A DNA stretch of 13,787 nt, taken from the NCBI GenBank assembly GCA_018399915.1, contig JAGYNW010000034.1, positions 1 through 13,787 of the forward strand. Direction: 5' to 3'. The stretch's first letter is position 1. The number at the start of each line of letters is the position of its first letter. The notes beneath the pieces are model-generated. The model was given only the letters and a program-made list of their open reading frames with translations, was not told the origin of the DNA and ran no database searches. The DNA comes from Candidatus Omnitrophota bacterium. Lineage in GTDB: Bacteria; Omnitrophota; Gorgyraeia; Zapsychrales; Zapsychraceae. The position numbers and the translations under genes are program-made. Below are positions 1 through 8,024 of this stretch, piece by piece.

Positions 1-427
1 TTATCTTCTTAAGATCGATCTTCTTTGACAAAGATTCGATCTTGGCAACGACTTTTTCCACGGCTGTATCAATCCCTCTTTTCAAAGCCATAGGATTGGC
101 ACCGGCAGTAACATTTTTCAAGCCTTCTCTGTAAATCGCTTCCGCTAGCACTGTTGCGGTCGTAGTTCCATCACCCGCGTTGTCAGAGGTTTTTTCTGCA
201 ACCTCTTTGACCATTTGCGCGCCCATATTCTCATAGGGATCAGTCAGATCAATCTCTTTGGCAACGGTTACGCCGTCTTTGGTAACGGTCGGAGAACCGA
301 ATTTTTTATCCAAAACAACATTTCTTCCCTTGGGTCCCATGGTGACCTTCACAGCCTTGGCAAGCTGTTCTACTCCTTTAAGAATAGCCCTTCTGGCTTC
401 ATCACTAAAAATTAATTGTTTCGCCAT
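1..427 (-). CDS. groEL: Chaperonin GroEL (60 kDa), N-terminal part, cut by window edge
   Basis: GroEL forms the double-ring ATP-driven cytosolic folding chamber that is capped by GroES. The ATG is at 425-427, preceded after 8 nt by a strong AAGGAGG (436-442). Only the first ~142 codons are present, out of roughly 540 in the family, and the frame is open to the window edge. The visible protein is the equatorial domain start: MAKQLIFSDEARRAILKGVE, then TMGPKGRNV (nucleotide-binding P-loop-like region, about residues 29-37), TKDGVTVAKEI and the family signature DGTTTATVLA at residues 86-95, whose Asp86 corresponds to the catalytic Asp of E. coli GroEL. It lies 48 nt after groES, in the usual groESL order, and is expected to be transcribed from the CIRCE-controlled promoter upstream of groES. 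Identification is near certain from sequence. Confidence 0.98.
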   Translation of the reverse strand, partial: MAKQLIFSDEARRAILKGVEQLAKAVKVTMGPKGRNVVLDKKFGSPTVTKDGVTVAKEIDLTDPYENMGAQMVKEVAEKTSDNAGDGTTTATVLAEAIYREGLKNVTAGANPMALKRGIDTAVEKVVAKIESLSKKIDLKKI

Positions 428-475
428 CTTTGAATTCCTCCTTAAAAAAAACTTTTAATATTCGTTTAAAAATGA

Positions 476-766
476 TTATTTCGCAATAGCGAGCACGTCA
501 TCTTCGCGCATGATCAGATACGTTTCGCCATCTTTGGTGTTGATCTCAGTACCGCTGTATTTTCCATAAAGCACTTTATCTCCTGCTTTAACTTCCATCG
601 CGATCAATTTGCCGTCATCAGCGGTCTTGCCTTTGCCTACAGCAACAACTTTTCCTTCCTGCGGTTTTTCTTTAGCCGTGTCAGGTAAAACAATACCCCC
701 GGCTGTTTTTTCTTCTGCCTCTAAAGGTTTGACGATAATTCTGTCAGCTAATGGTTGTAATTCCAC
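476..766 (-). CDS. groES: Co-chaperonin GroES (10 kDa)
   Basis: GroES is the heptameric lid of the GroEL chamber. The protein reads MELQPLADRIIV..., matching the family opening M-x-[IL]-[RQ]-P-L-x-D-R. It has the mobile-loop GGIVLP at residues 23-28, which docks onto GroEL, and ends in ...REDDVLAIAK. I chose the GTG at 764-766 over an in-frame GTG at 770-772. The Shine-Dalgarno AAGGAGG (774-780) is 7 nt from the former but only 1 nt from the latter. The shorter form (96 residues) also aligns with GroES starts without extra residues. It is followed after 48 nt by groEL and preceded by a ~90-nt leader and CIRCE, so heat-shock control by HrcA is expected. Confidence 0.97.
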   Translation of the reverse strand: MELQPLADRIIVKPLEAEEKTAGGIVLPDTAKEKPQEGKVVAVGKGKTADDGKLIAMEVKAGDKVLYGKYSGTEINTKDGETYLIMREDDVLAIAK

Positions 767-773
767 TTCCACA

Positions 774-780
774 CCTCCTT
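774..780 (-). promoter_or_regulatory. groES ribosome-binding site that decides the start codon
   Basis: AAGGAGG on the minus strand is a full anti-16S complement. It lies 7 nt before the GTG at 764-766 and only 1 nt before the upstream in-frame GTG at 770-772, so it favours the shorter 96-residue GroES. Confidence 0.8.
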
Positions 781-872
781 GACTATGATTAAACTTGAGT
801 TAAATTTTGTTTTTTAAGCACCGTAATTTTTAAAATTCACGTGATTTCTAAAAATTTTCGAAAAATCTAAAT

Positions 873-899
873 TTAGCACTTATCTCAACAGAGTGCTAA
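873..899 (-). promoter_or_regulatory. CIRCE operator (HrcA binding site)
   Basis: On the plus strand the element reads TTAGCACTT, then 9 nt (ATCTCAACA), then GAGTGCTAA. The CIRCE consensus is TTAGCACTC-N9-GAGTGCTAA, so only one of 18 arm positions deviates (the last base of the first arm). It sits ~93 nt before groES, just downstream of or overlapping the promoter -10, the usual place for HrcA repression of groESL. The hrcA gene itself is not in the window. Confidence 0.95.
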
Positions 900-925
900 T
901 TTATCAAAAATTTCTGATTTGTCAA
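900..925 (-). promoter_or_regulatory. Candidate sigma-70-type promoter of groESL
   Basis: A perfect TTGACA (-35) lies at 920-925 on the minus strand. The best -10 candidate is GATAAT at 900-905, which matches 5 of 6 bases but leaves a short 14-nt spacer. A 16-nt spacer would instead use TAATTA overlapping the CIRCE arm. The -35 is convincing and the exact -10 is not. It begins only ~30 nt past the stop of the upstream giant gene, so groESL has its own promoter. Confidence 0.6.
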
Positions 926-955
926 GATTTTTTTTTTCGATGAATAGCGATTAGC

Positions 956-1105
956 TCAATATGTTGCCGGGGTAATCTGCAGAATGACCGGGGAAAAACC
1001 CTTAACATTATCCAACTCATACAATAAACTCTGTGCATCAAGGCTGATCCAACCCTGCGTGTTTTGCAAATCCAGTAAAGCCGGATTAAGATCAATACCG
1101 CCGAC
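956..1105 (-). other. Conserved C-terminal tail of the giant protein (residues 2299-2347)
   Basis: GGIDLNPALLDLQ, a variable middle, then GFSPVILQITP, ending two residues later at the stop. The neighbouring protein ends with the matching GGINLNPALIHME ... LLPVIINITP. The tail is conserved although the sequence before it is unrelated, which suggests a sorting or anchoring tag. Confidence 0.8.
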
Positions 1106-4100
1106 GGTGTCAGGAGAAAAATTTGTGGTCATAGCAAAATCCGTATTGACTTCCCGCGTTTCCCAGGTAGCGTACATCGGTACCTTGTCCCGGTTTTCCG
1201 GAGATGCCACGATCTGCTGCGGAAGGACCACCACACCCAAATCTTCATATTCCGTTTGAAAACGCATACGCGCCCTGTCAGGAGATTGTCTGAGCTCAAA
1301 CTGGTCTGCCACCAAATCGACAATCAGGGTTCTGCCTAAAATATCCACTTCCGTAAAATAATAAAAATCACCGGTTTCCTTGTTCCGGCTTTCCGTCAAC
1401 CTGGAGGAAAAACCGTTCTGCTCAAGGATGCGTTGCGCGTGATAGGCCGCGTCGTAGGCAACAAAGGGATAATCCTCATCTTTAGCCAGGGCCGCCTTTA
1501 ACTCTGTCAATGTCTCCGCCGCAATGACCCTCTGAAAACTTTTTGGTTCTCTTAATAATTGCGCGAATTTCGTCAAACGGCGGATCTCTGCTTCCGACAA
1601 GAAAAGCGCTCCCTCCTGACGGAGAAGGTCAAAAAAAGAATTGAAAAAATCCTCTTCTGTTAAGCGCGTAAATTTTTGCAAATCTCCCTGAAAAACCTTA
1701 TGGGTTGTCCCTTGATCCGTAACGTCACCGGCCCGGTCTCTGACCTTGCGCAATTGATCATTTTCCCCGACCAGATAAAAATTGCCTTCAAAACGGATAA
1801 TATGGCCGGAATCAACAAAATCACGTAATTGGTCCCGGGAAATAGTCTCTGGCAGTCCGACGATAGATACTCTGTCCGGCGACCGTTCTATGAACTCCTG
1901 CAAACTGCGTTCACTCCTTTGTTTGAGTGCCGCGATCCGCGCCTGCCGTTCATCATGGTCCAGTTCCGGATAGATCAGAGAAAGAAGTATATCACGACTT
2001 TGAATAAAAGTGGCCTCATTACTGACACCGGCATGCCCGGCCTCTTTATCAAGCTCCAAAATAAGTAACGGGTCTTTTTGAACCCGGGCAAATTCCACGC
2101 GGGTAATGCGCTCAAAAGGGATATCCTGACGGGACTCATAATACGGGGTGCCTGGAATGCGGTAAACATCAATCCCGTTTTCCTTAAGGCCTGCATGATC
2201 AATGTAAAAAATGATGTTCCCGAAATACCCCGGGCTCTCTTTTTTCGCCTCGTTCAGATAAACCCTTTTTTTCTCCTGGCCGACTGCCGGAATTTTTCCG
2301 ATGCGCATCATGCGGACCAGATTGCGCAAATTCGTCGCGTGAAAAAAATGCGGGATATTAATATCAGCTGCCTGGGCAAAATCCTCTGAAACATCCTCAC
2401 CCGCTGTAACGTCCGGCCCTTTGCGCGCGTAAGCTTCGCGCGCCCACCGGGTCATATCCATAAAAAGTTTTTTCTCAAGCATCTCATCCGACCCCCCGGA
2501 GGTGGGGGTGACGTAAAACCGTTCTAAAGGAACCCCACCGAAGACCACTTCCCACGGATTCGCCTCGGCCGGCGCGTATTCTTCTTTAATCCATTGCCGC
2601 AGATGCGGCTTCTCCAAGGCCTCAAAGTAAGCGTTCATCATTTCGCGCAAAACACGGTAGGCCGAATCCTTGTCGGCAAGCAGGGCCGCGTTGTCACTGT
2701 TGGTGCGCGCCATTTGACGGATCGAGCCCACCATCATGGCCACAGCCATGACCTTAACCCGCATCTGCCTCAGTTGCAGCGTAGGATCCGCGTTCCTGAT
2801 AAATTCTTCATTGTCGGATTCATCACCGGATAATAGCAAATCCTGCTGATGGAACGTGAACTTGATCCATCCTTTATTATGCTTGATGGCCTCGGTTTCA
2901 CCAAACCCCTTGACCATATGCCGGATCAATTCCTCGGCCGAAAGCACTGTTCCTTCAGGCAAACGCCCTATCGCCACCAAACCGCGCGAGATCAATTCAC
3001 GCGTATTACGTAATCCCGGGTCCTGACTTAAAAGACGCCTGAACTCAGATAAACGATGAGGGGTTGCGACCCGGTAAAGGCCCACGGCAGACTTAAAAAC
3101 CTTGCCTCTGTCATGCAAAAGCGCATCAAGGGATTCCACGTCCCCATCGCGTCCGGGCACGGCGTGAACAGAGGCGTATCCCAAATACTGCATTAAGCGC
3201 GCCTGAGTACCCTGAAAATGTTTAAGGGTTTTCGCTGCTATTTGCGCATCTTGCACTGACATAATACCGCTGTAGCGGTCCTTTACCTCATCCCATTCAA
3301 TAGAAGGAGCTTGCTCATCCAAATTCTGCCCGGAACCTTTCAGCCCTAAAAGACTTCCGTCATTTAATAAAATAAAACTTTGACGGCCATGCGGGTTCAT
3401 CCTTTTACCGGTAACACTGATATTGCTGGCAATCCCGGCAATGATCTGCCTGGAGGGATCGACCGTTAATAAATAATCCGCTTCTTGCGGCACCCCTACG
3501 CGGAATCCTAAATGGTCATCTAAAAGACGCATGCCGTCTTGATAACGCGCCCGGCCCAACTGCGAGATAGCTTCCTTATCAAAAGGAAACAAGCCCTCGC
3601 GGTGTTGCGACGTCAAAACCTCTAAAAACACCGGTTTTACCGACGGATCTTTAAGCAGAAAATCGATGGTGGGCGCATTAAAAAGACCAATCAGATTTTC
3701 ATATTTGTACAATCCCTTATCAATCAAATATTGGCGGAAGGCCTTACGCTGATACGCGTTCAGTCCGGCAATCGCCTCCAGCTTCTTGTCCAGCCCGGAC
3801 ACGTTAACGGCTGCTGACCGCTCTTCATTTCGGACCTCGGCCCGGTATTCTTTCAAGAGCAACCGGCAATAAGCCAGACTGTCCGTAATTTCGGGCAAAT
3901 GCGGAGTGAATGCCCTGGCCTGTTTCTGATAATCATAGGCATTTTCGATTAAGCGCACGGCATCTTTAAGATCAGCGATATTCCGCGCCGTGGCGTAACG
4001 CTGCTCACCTTTTTGCAAATACGCCGATGCCAGATTTTGCAGTGCGTTGAAATCATTTTTGTCAAAGCGCAGGATCTTTTGAAACCCGGCAATGACAAAA

Positions 4101-7100
4101 TCCAGAAGCTCGAGCTTATCAGCGCCCGCGATACGCGCACGGCTTTCATAAATATCCCATAAAAGGTTACCTAACAGGGAACTCATCAATCCTTCGGTAA
4201 TCTTATGCGCGGAAAAAGCGCGCCGGATCGGAGAACCAACGGGGATGTCCTTTTTATCCATACTCAAAAAAAGGCTCCGGCCATGGGCCAGCGATCCGGA
4301 AAGAAAATGCAAAGGCAGAATCTCCGTCGGGATCGGACCTGTTGTGCCTGAGGGGTCTCTGTAGGTTTGAATGTTAAAATAACTGCCGTCGGACAATTCC
4401 ACCATAACAAAACTGTGATCAATGTAGCTGCCTAAAAATATTCTGTCTTCGGTGTATCCGATCTCTTTAAGGATGCGGGCGATGAGACAGCTGCGGCCCA
4501 AACAGTTAAGTTCCTGTGTAATCTTGGCATAAAACGGCGAATAATCTGTATTCTCGGCAACAACCCATCCCTTGTACCGCCTCACATACTCTTGCATTTC
4601 CAAAATGATCTGCTGTTCCTGATCTTTATCCTGATCCGCCGCCAGCCGCCGCCAGCGCTCAAAAGGCAGCTGTGCCCAAAGCTGTTGTTCGTCCTTTGAT
4701 GTGCCTGCCGCTAGAGGTTCCAAGGCCTCAGAATACCGGGTGCCGATTTGCGTCAATTCCTCGATCCCCTTTTGAAAAATAACATATTCAAATTTTTCGC
4801 GCATGGCAATGGCGTACATGGACTGAATGTAGCGGTCCGCGTTTTGGCTCCACCACCGCACGGTATCCGGATCTTTCAAGGAATATTCGGATAAGTGAAG
4901 AAAATGACTGAGATGTCCGTAAAGATCCAGGGCCGTGTTATCATCATAAAAATCAATATTAAGTTTTTGGATATCCTCAAACCCTAAGGAGGTGTACCGG
5001 GGTTGATTCCGCAACAAGCCGCCCAAGGCGTGCAGCAACTCAACCTGTTGTTCAAAATGACGACGCGCCGGCCCATCCAACTGTTCGCGCACCTTTTGCT
5101 TGGCCAGAAAGACCGCCATGTTCTCAAAACGTTCCGCCGCCTCTTCAGATAACTGAAGACTGCGCGCCTCCTCAGGGATAAAGGCACTCAATTCTTCCAT
5201 GAACAAGCGTATTTCATTGACACTCACATCCTCGGGTAAGACATACGTGAGTTGCTCGCCGCGTGTGTCTTTGTAAAAAGGCATGTACGCCGCAAAGGCG
5301 GGTTGTCCCTGCCCTTGATCCCTTTCCCGGAAAATTTCCTTATTGGCTTCAAAACTATCCCGCGGTAAAAATTCAATGCGTATCCCGTCGTGGATGCCGA
5401 CCCAGTTCAAGGCGATCCGGACGCCATTATCGAGCACAACTTCATCCTCAAGATAACTGATCAATTCCCTGTCAAACTTCTCTGGAAAAACAGGTTGATT
5501 CAAAACCTCCGCAAGGCCGGGCCGCGCCGGCAGCAATGCCACCCGGGCGGTCTCATGATTGACGGTCATAGCCGCATCATCGATCAAAGGCCCCTTGTCC
5601 CGCTCATAACGCATGCGGGAAACCAGAACTTTTCTCAGCAAAGTCTGTTGCTGCGGACTGCGCGGCAATGCCAAATCCACCTTATCCGGAAAAAGCTCCC
5701 GGCGCGTGACCTTCTTTGGGTCTATCGTCTCCGGGATGGCCTCATCCGGTTCAAGCCGGGCCACGGCCTTCAATAAAAGCGCCATGGCTTCCATTACATC
5801 GGCAGGTCTATCACCAAACTCCCGGCGGAGAAACTCACTGCCGGGAGAAACAAAAAACGCCTCGACCATCTGTCTCGCCTCAAGGTAATTTAAAATTCCT
5901 TCCCGGCTTTGGTGATTACGCCACCACATCGCATTGTTACTGTTGCCGTGATTCCAGACTTCACTCGAAAAATTCTGCTTTGGCTGCAGGACCGCCAGCG
6001 CCCTTTGCCGGCTTAGCGGTTCATTCCGCAATATCCTGTAGCCCTCCGGCAACCATGGCGGAATTCCTTCCGGGATCTTTTCAGGTGCCGAGACCCGGGA
6101 TGATGCGATAAAATAATCCTGTACCAACATCCCCTGTGGATCCATTGTGGAAAGAAGCCGCTCCATGACGCGTTTTTTTTCAGCCGGGAACTTAACATGC
6201 GCCAGGCCCAAATGGCTGAACAAAAAATCGATTTCTCCATCATGAAAATATTTATCAAAATGCAAAGCTTCATCCAGAATAAAAGTGATGCGCCGGTCGC
6301 GCTGTTTCCATTGGCGGCTGTAAAAATCACTGAAGCCGACAAATCGCACATTAGCCAAATCCACGCCGCGGTCCTCTAACGCTGTAATGAGTTCATCCAG
6401 GGACTTTCCGCCGCCGCATCCCCAGTCCACAATCGTGACAATCTTGTCTGCGCGCAACGAAGAACGCACCTCCCGGATACGCGCAGCCACTCCCTCGACG
6501 ACATCCACATCCAAGCTCCTTTGCAAATAGGCTAAAGGCGTATCAAAAAACGTGTATCCCCGCTCTTCGGGCCTTGATGCCCAACCATACACAGCATTGG
6601 TCGACAACTCATGCGCGATGCGAAAATAATCATTGCCTTCGACTTCCTGCCTAAAGTGCAGAGGATCCAGCGGGGCCAGCACCGCCGGACCATTTTCAAG
6701 CCGGATCCGGCTGTAGGCGTGATCCGTTGTCTGCGCGAAATCAGGGTCATGACCCCCGTCGAAAGATAATCGCTGCCGTTCGGGAACAATATCAGCGGAA
6801 ACAATAAACTTTTTTGTGGGATCTATCCCGGGGGACGCGGCAGAACCGGTTTCCTTTAACACCGCAGCCACATCCATGACCGCCACACCGCCGGAAAAAT
6901 ATTTGCGCGGAATCACAGTTTGTGTCGTAAAATCATATTCCTCTTTGATGTAATCATAAACCCCTGTCTTAAACGCCCGCAAATACCGCGCATAAATCTT
7001 TTCTTTGATCTGTTTATCAACGACATCCACACCCTCAACTTTATTCTTGCCGACATAGGACTGGCCCAAAAGACTTTGCTTCAAATTCTGCTTGTACCAG

Positions 7101-7999
7101 CTGGCCAGGATCATGGCGTGATAAATCTGGCGCAGAAGAGTAAAATTGGCCCCGTGATTCACCTCTTGCTCTAATTCCGGAATAATGATCTCTCTGAGGA
7201 TATCCGTGGTCACAGACCCGGGCTCAGCGTCCTGAGCCGCAAAGCGCTTTTTGTCTGCGGCTTGCGCGGCCACATAATCTTGCTCCAGCATGACCTGCAA
7301 TTCCGCCTCCATAACATAAACGGTCTGCTCTTCAGGATTGGCGTAGACAACCGCCTTTTTCGGCGTTATCCAGACCTTATTGAAGGTGTCAATGTTACCC
7401 AGGCCCGGGACATCGCCTGATTCCTGTGTTTCCGGATTCAACACCGCACCCGGCACCGAACCATAGCGCGCGTAAATTTTCTCATACACCCTTTCCCAGA
7501 AGCGTTCGCCGATCTTCTTCTCCGGATACATCAAAGAAGCGGCTATTTGTTTGAGTAAGTAATCTTGCGCCAGCAAATCGCGGCCCATCAATGTCTGGCC
7601 AAAACCTGGAGCGATGATCCTGTCTTTTTCGTAAGGGGCAAGGTTGACCCAGAGATCCTCATCGGGCGTGGTCAGGGTTGCCAGAAAATATTTAATCATC
7701 CTGTCGGCTTCAGAGCGTAATCCTGTTTCTTCAAGCCCGGAATCGCCTGTATCCACAATAAAATCAAGACGCAACGGTTCTTTCGGAAAGACCTTCAATC
7801 CTTTAATAAGCGTGGGCGCGTAAGGCTCGCTCAAAGGGACCCGCTCACCGATATCCGGCAGAGGTAAATATTCATGCCTGGGCGTTTGTGCCAGGACCAT
7901 GGCAGGATTCAACAGGCTGGTGAGAAAAGCAAGGATAAGGCTCACGGCGCAACTTCGGTAAAACGCCCTGGCCAGAGATTTTAGATAAGATTTCCGCAT
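956..7999 (-). CDS. Giant exported multidomain protein, 2347 aa (Omnitrophota-type head and tail; methyltransferase, transglutaminase-like and ADP-ribosyltransferase-like domains)
   Basis: No single known function. Residues 1-37 form a signal peptide (basic start, hydrophobic core, cleavage likely after VLA). Residues 57-371 are the conserved head shared with the neighbouring gene. Then come: about 515-635 a class I SAM methyltransferase (VDWGCGGGKS at 524-533, acidic loop near D558); 1134-1215 a transglutaminase-like domain (C1166, H1195); 1296-1385 TPR-like helices; 1505-1790 a region resembling SelO (K1554 in LKGSGQ, D1769-N1770); 1881-1970 an ADP-ribosyltransferase-like domain (H1887, Y1914, E1963); 2172-2234 a degenerate transglutaminase-like domain; 2299-2347 the tail beginning GGIDLNPALLDL. 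Residues 640-1130 and 1985-2170 I cannot assign. I count only five cysteines, which suits an exported protein. The ATG has no Shine-Dalgarno sequence. The gene follows its paralogue after 76 nt. The existence of the gene is certain; domain calls vary in strength and none was searched. Confidence 0.93.
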   Translation of the reverse strand: MRKSYLKSLARAFYRSCAVSLILAFLTSLLNPAMVLAQTPRHEYLPLPDIGERVPLSEPYAPTLIKGLKVFPKEPLRLDFIVDTGDSGLEETGLRSEADRMIKYFLATLTTPDEDLWVNLAPYEKDRIIAPGFGQTLMGRDLLAQDYLLKQIAASLMYPEKKIGERFWERVYEKIYARYGSVPGAVLNPETQESGDVPGLGNIDTFNKVWITPKKAVVYANPEEQTVYVMEAELQVMLEQDYVAAQAADKKRFAAQDAEPGSVTTDILREIIIPELEQEVNHGANFTLLRQIYHAMILASWYKQNLKQSLLGQSYVGKNKVEGVDVVDKQIKEKIYARYLRAFKTGVYDYIKEEYDFTTQTVIPRKYFSGGVAVMDVAAVLKETGSAASPGIDPTKKFIVSADIVPERQRLSFDGGHDPDFAQTTDHAYSRIRLENGPAVLAPLDPLHFRQEVEGNDYFRIAHELSTNAVYGWASRPEERGYTFFDTPLAYLQRSLDVDVVEGVAARIREVRSSLRADKIVTIVDWGCGGGKSLDELITALEDRGVDLANVRFVGFSDFYSRQWKQRDRRITFILDEALHFDKYFHDGEIDFLFSHLGLAHVKFPAEKKRVMERLLSTMDPQGMLVQDYFIASSRVSAPEKIPEGIPPWLPEGYRILRNEPLSRQRALAVLQPKQNFSSEVWNHGNSNNAMWWRNHQSREGILNYLEARQMVEAFFVSPGSEFLRREFGDRPADVMEAMALLLKAVARLEPDEAIPETIDPKKVTRRELFPDKVDLALPRSPQQQTLLRKVLVSRMRYERDKGPLIDDAAMTVNHETARVALLPARPGLAEVLNQPVFPEKFDRELISYLEDEVVLDNGVRIALNWVGIHDGIRIEFLPRDSFEANKEIFRERDQGQGQPAFAAYMPFYKDTRGEQLTYVLPEDVSVNEIRLFMEELSAFIPEEARSLQLSEEAAERFENMAVFLAKQKVREQLDGPARRHFEQQVELLHALGGLLRNQPRYTSLGFEDIQKLNIDFYDDNTALDLYGHLSHFLHLSEYSLKDPDTVRWWSQNADRYIQSMYAIAMREKFEYVIFQKGIEELTQIGTRYSEALEPLAAGTSKDEQQLWAQLPFERWRRLAADQDKDQEQQIILEMQEYVRRYKGWVVAENTDYSPFYAKITQELNCLGRSCLIARILKEIGYTEDRIFLGSYIDHSFVMVELSDGSYFNIQTYRDPSGTTGPIPTEILPLHFLSGSLAHGRSLFLSMDKKDIPVGSPIRRAFSAHKITEGLMSSLLGNLLWDIYESRARIAGADKLELLDFVIAGFQKILRFDKNDFNALQNLASAYLQKGEQRYATARNIADLKDAVRLIENAYDYQKQARAFTPHLPEITDSLAYCRLLLKEYRAEVRNEERSAAVNVSGLDKKLEAIAGLNAYQRKAFRQYLIDKGLYKYENLIGLFNAPTIDFLLKDPSVKPVFLEVLTSQHREGLFPFDKEAISQLGRARYQDGMRLLDDHLGFRVGVPQEADYLLTVDPSRQIIAGIASNISVTGKRMNPHGRQSFILLNDGSLLGLKGSGQNLDEQAPSIEWDEVKDRYSGIMSVQDAQIAAKTLKHFQGTQARLMQYLGYASVHAVPGRDGDVESLDALLHDRGKVFKSAVGLYRVATPHRLSEFRRLLSQDPGLRNTRELISRGLVAIGRLPEGTVLSAEELIRHMVKGFGETEAIKHNKGWIKFTFHQQDLLLSGDESDNEEFIRNADPTLQLRQMRVKVMAVAMMVGSIRQMARTNSDNAALLADKDSAYRVLREMMNAYFEALEKPHLRQWIKEEYAPAEANPWEVVFGGVPLERFYVTPTSGGSDEMLEKKLFMDMTRWAREAYARKGPDVTAGEDVSEDFAQAADINIPHFFHATNLRNLVRMMRIGKIPAVGQEKKRVYLNEAKKESPGYFGNIIFYIDHAGLKENGIDVYRIPGTPYYESRQDIPFERITRVEFARVQKDPLLILELDKEAGHAGVSNEATFIQSRDILLSLIYPELDHDERQARIAALKQRSERSLQEFIERSPDRVSIVGLPETISRDQLRDFVDSGHIIRFEGNFYLVGENDQLRKVRDRAGDVTDQGTTHKVFQGDLQKFTRLTEEDFFNSFFDLLRQEGALFLSEAEIRRLTKFAQLLREPKSFQRVIAAETLTELKAALAKDEDYPFVAYDAAYHAQRILEQNGFSSRLTESRNKETGDFYYFTEVDILGRTLIVDLVADQFELRQSPDRARMRFQTEYEDLGVVVLPQQIVASPENRDKVPMYATWETREVNTDFAMTTNFSPDTVGGIDLNPALLDLQNTQGWISLDAQSLLYELDNVKGFSPVILQITPATY
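2090..2359 (-). other. ADP-ribosyltransferase-like domain within the giant protein
   Basis: Residues about 1881-1970. The pattern is FFHATNLRNLVRMMRIGKI (H1887), then VYLNE (Y1914), then a strand NIIFYID, then IPFERITRVEF (E1963). This matches the H-Y-E arrangement of diphtheria-toxin/PARP/DarT-type ADP-ribosyltransferases, in which the histidine lies in an 'H.T...N...I...G' segment. I infer NAD-dependent ADP-ribosylation as the candidate activity. Confidence 0.5.
2630..3487 (-). other. Region resembling SelO/YdiU protein adenylyltransferase (weak)
   Basis: Residues about 1505-1790. A glycine-rich LLGLKGSGQ (K1554) parallels the LKGAGQ nucleotide-binding lysine of SelO. GLYRVATPHRLSEFRRL parallels the RVAPSHLRFGTFE segment. 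A helix followed by TNSDNAALL (D1769, N1770) parallels the HGVxNTDNM catalytic loop. The order and spacing are SelO-like but the similarity is short and degenerate, so this is a hypothesis. Confidence 0.4.
4355..4600 (-). other. Transglutaminase-like domain with Cys/His pair within the giant protein
   Basis: Residues about 1134-1215. NCLGRSCLIARILKEIGY places C1166 at the start of a helix, and 29 residues later SYIDHSFVMVEL provides H1195 on a strand, followed by a hairpin ending YFNIQTY. This is the order of the papain/transglutaminase fold. The third residue, usually Asp, would be N1209 here. It could be a protease, deamidase or cross-linking enzyme. Confidence 0.55.
6095..6457 (-). other. 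Class I SAM-dependent methyltransferase domain within the giant protein
   Basis: Residues about 515-635. Motif I is VDWGCGGGKS (524-533), a standard E/DxGxGxG SAM-binding loop after a hydrophobic strand. The second strand VRFVGFSDF supplies an acidic residue (D558), and GEIDFLFSHLGLAHV (588-602) fits the motif IV strand. The substrate cannot be inferred. SAM binding in an exported protein would require delivery into a cytoplasm. Confidence 0.75.
6887..7831 (-). other. Conserved head domain of the giant protein (residues 57-371)
   Basis: This segment aligns nearly end to end with residues 63-360 of the neighbouring protein. Shared blocks include VDTGD, IKYFLA.LT, WVNL.PYE.DRII, MGRDLLAQDYLLKQ, NLRQIYHA-type (LLRQIYHAMILA here) and P[RK][KR]YFSGG at the end. 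No catalytic motif is obvious. I recall this block as the recurrent N-terminal part of very long Omnitrophota proteins; its function is unknown to me. Its place directly after the signal peptide suggests a role in export or surface assembly, which is inference. Confidence 0.85.
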
Positions 8000-8024
8000 G
8001 TATTTAGTATTAGTAGTATTGTTA

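Noticed and set aside
834..847. TCACGTGA palindrome in the groES leader as a second operator
   Set aside because: An 8-bp palindrome in an AT-rich leader is weak on its own and CIRCE already explains the regulation.
5390..6111. Plus-strand open frames of 90-130 codons inside the giant gene (and similar ones at 11278-11652 and 12425-12739)
   Set aside because: They are antisense to well-supported coding sequence, show no recognisable domains or ribosome-binding sites, and are expected by chance opposite long genes.
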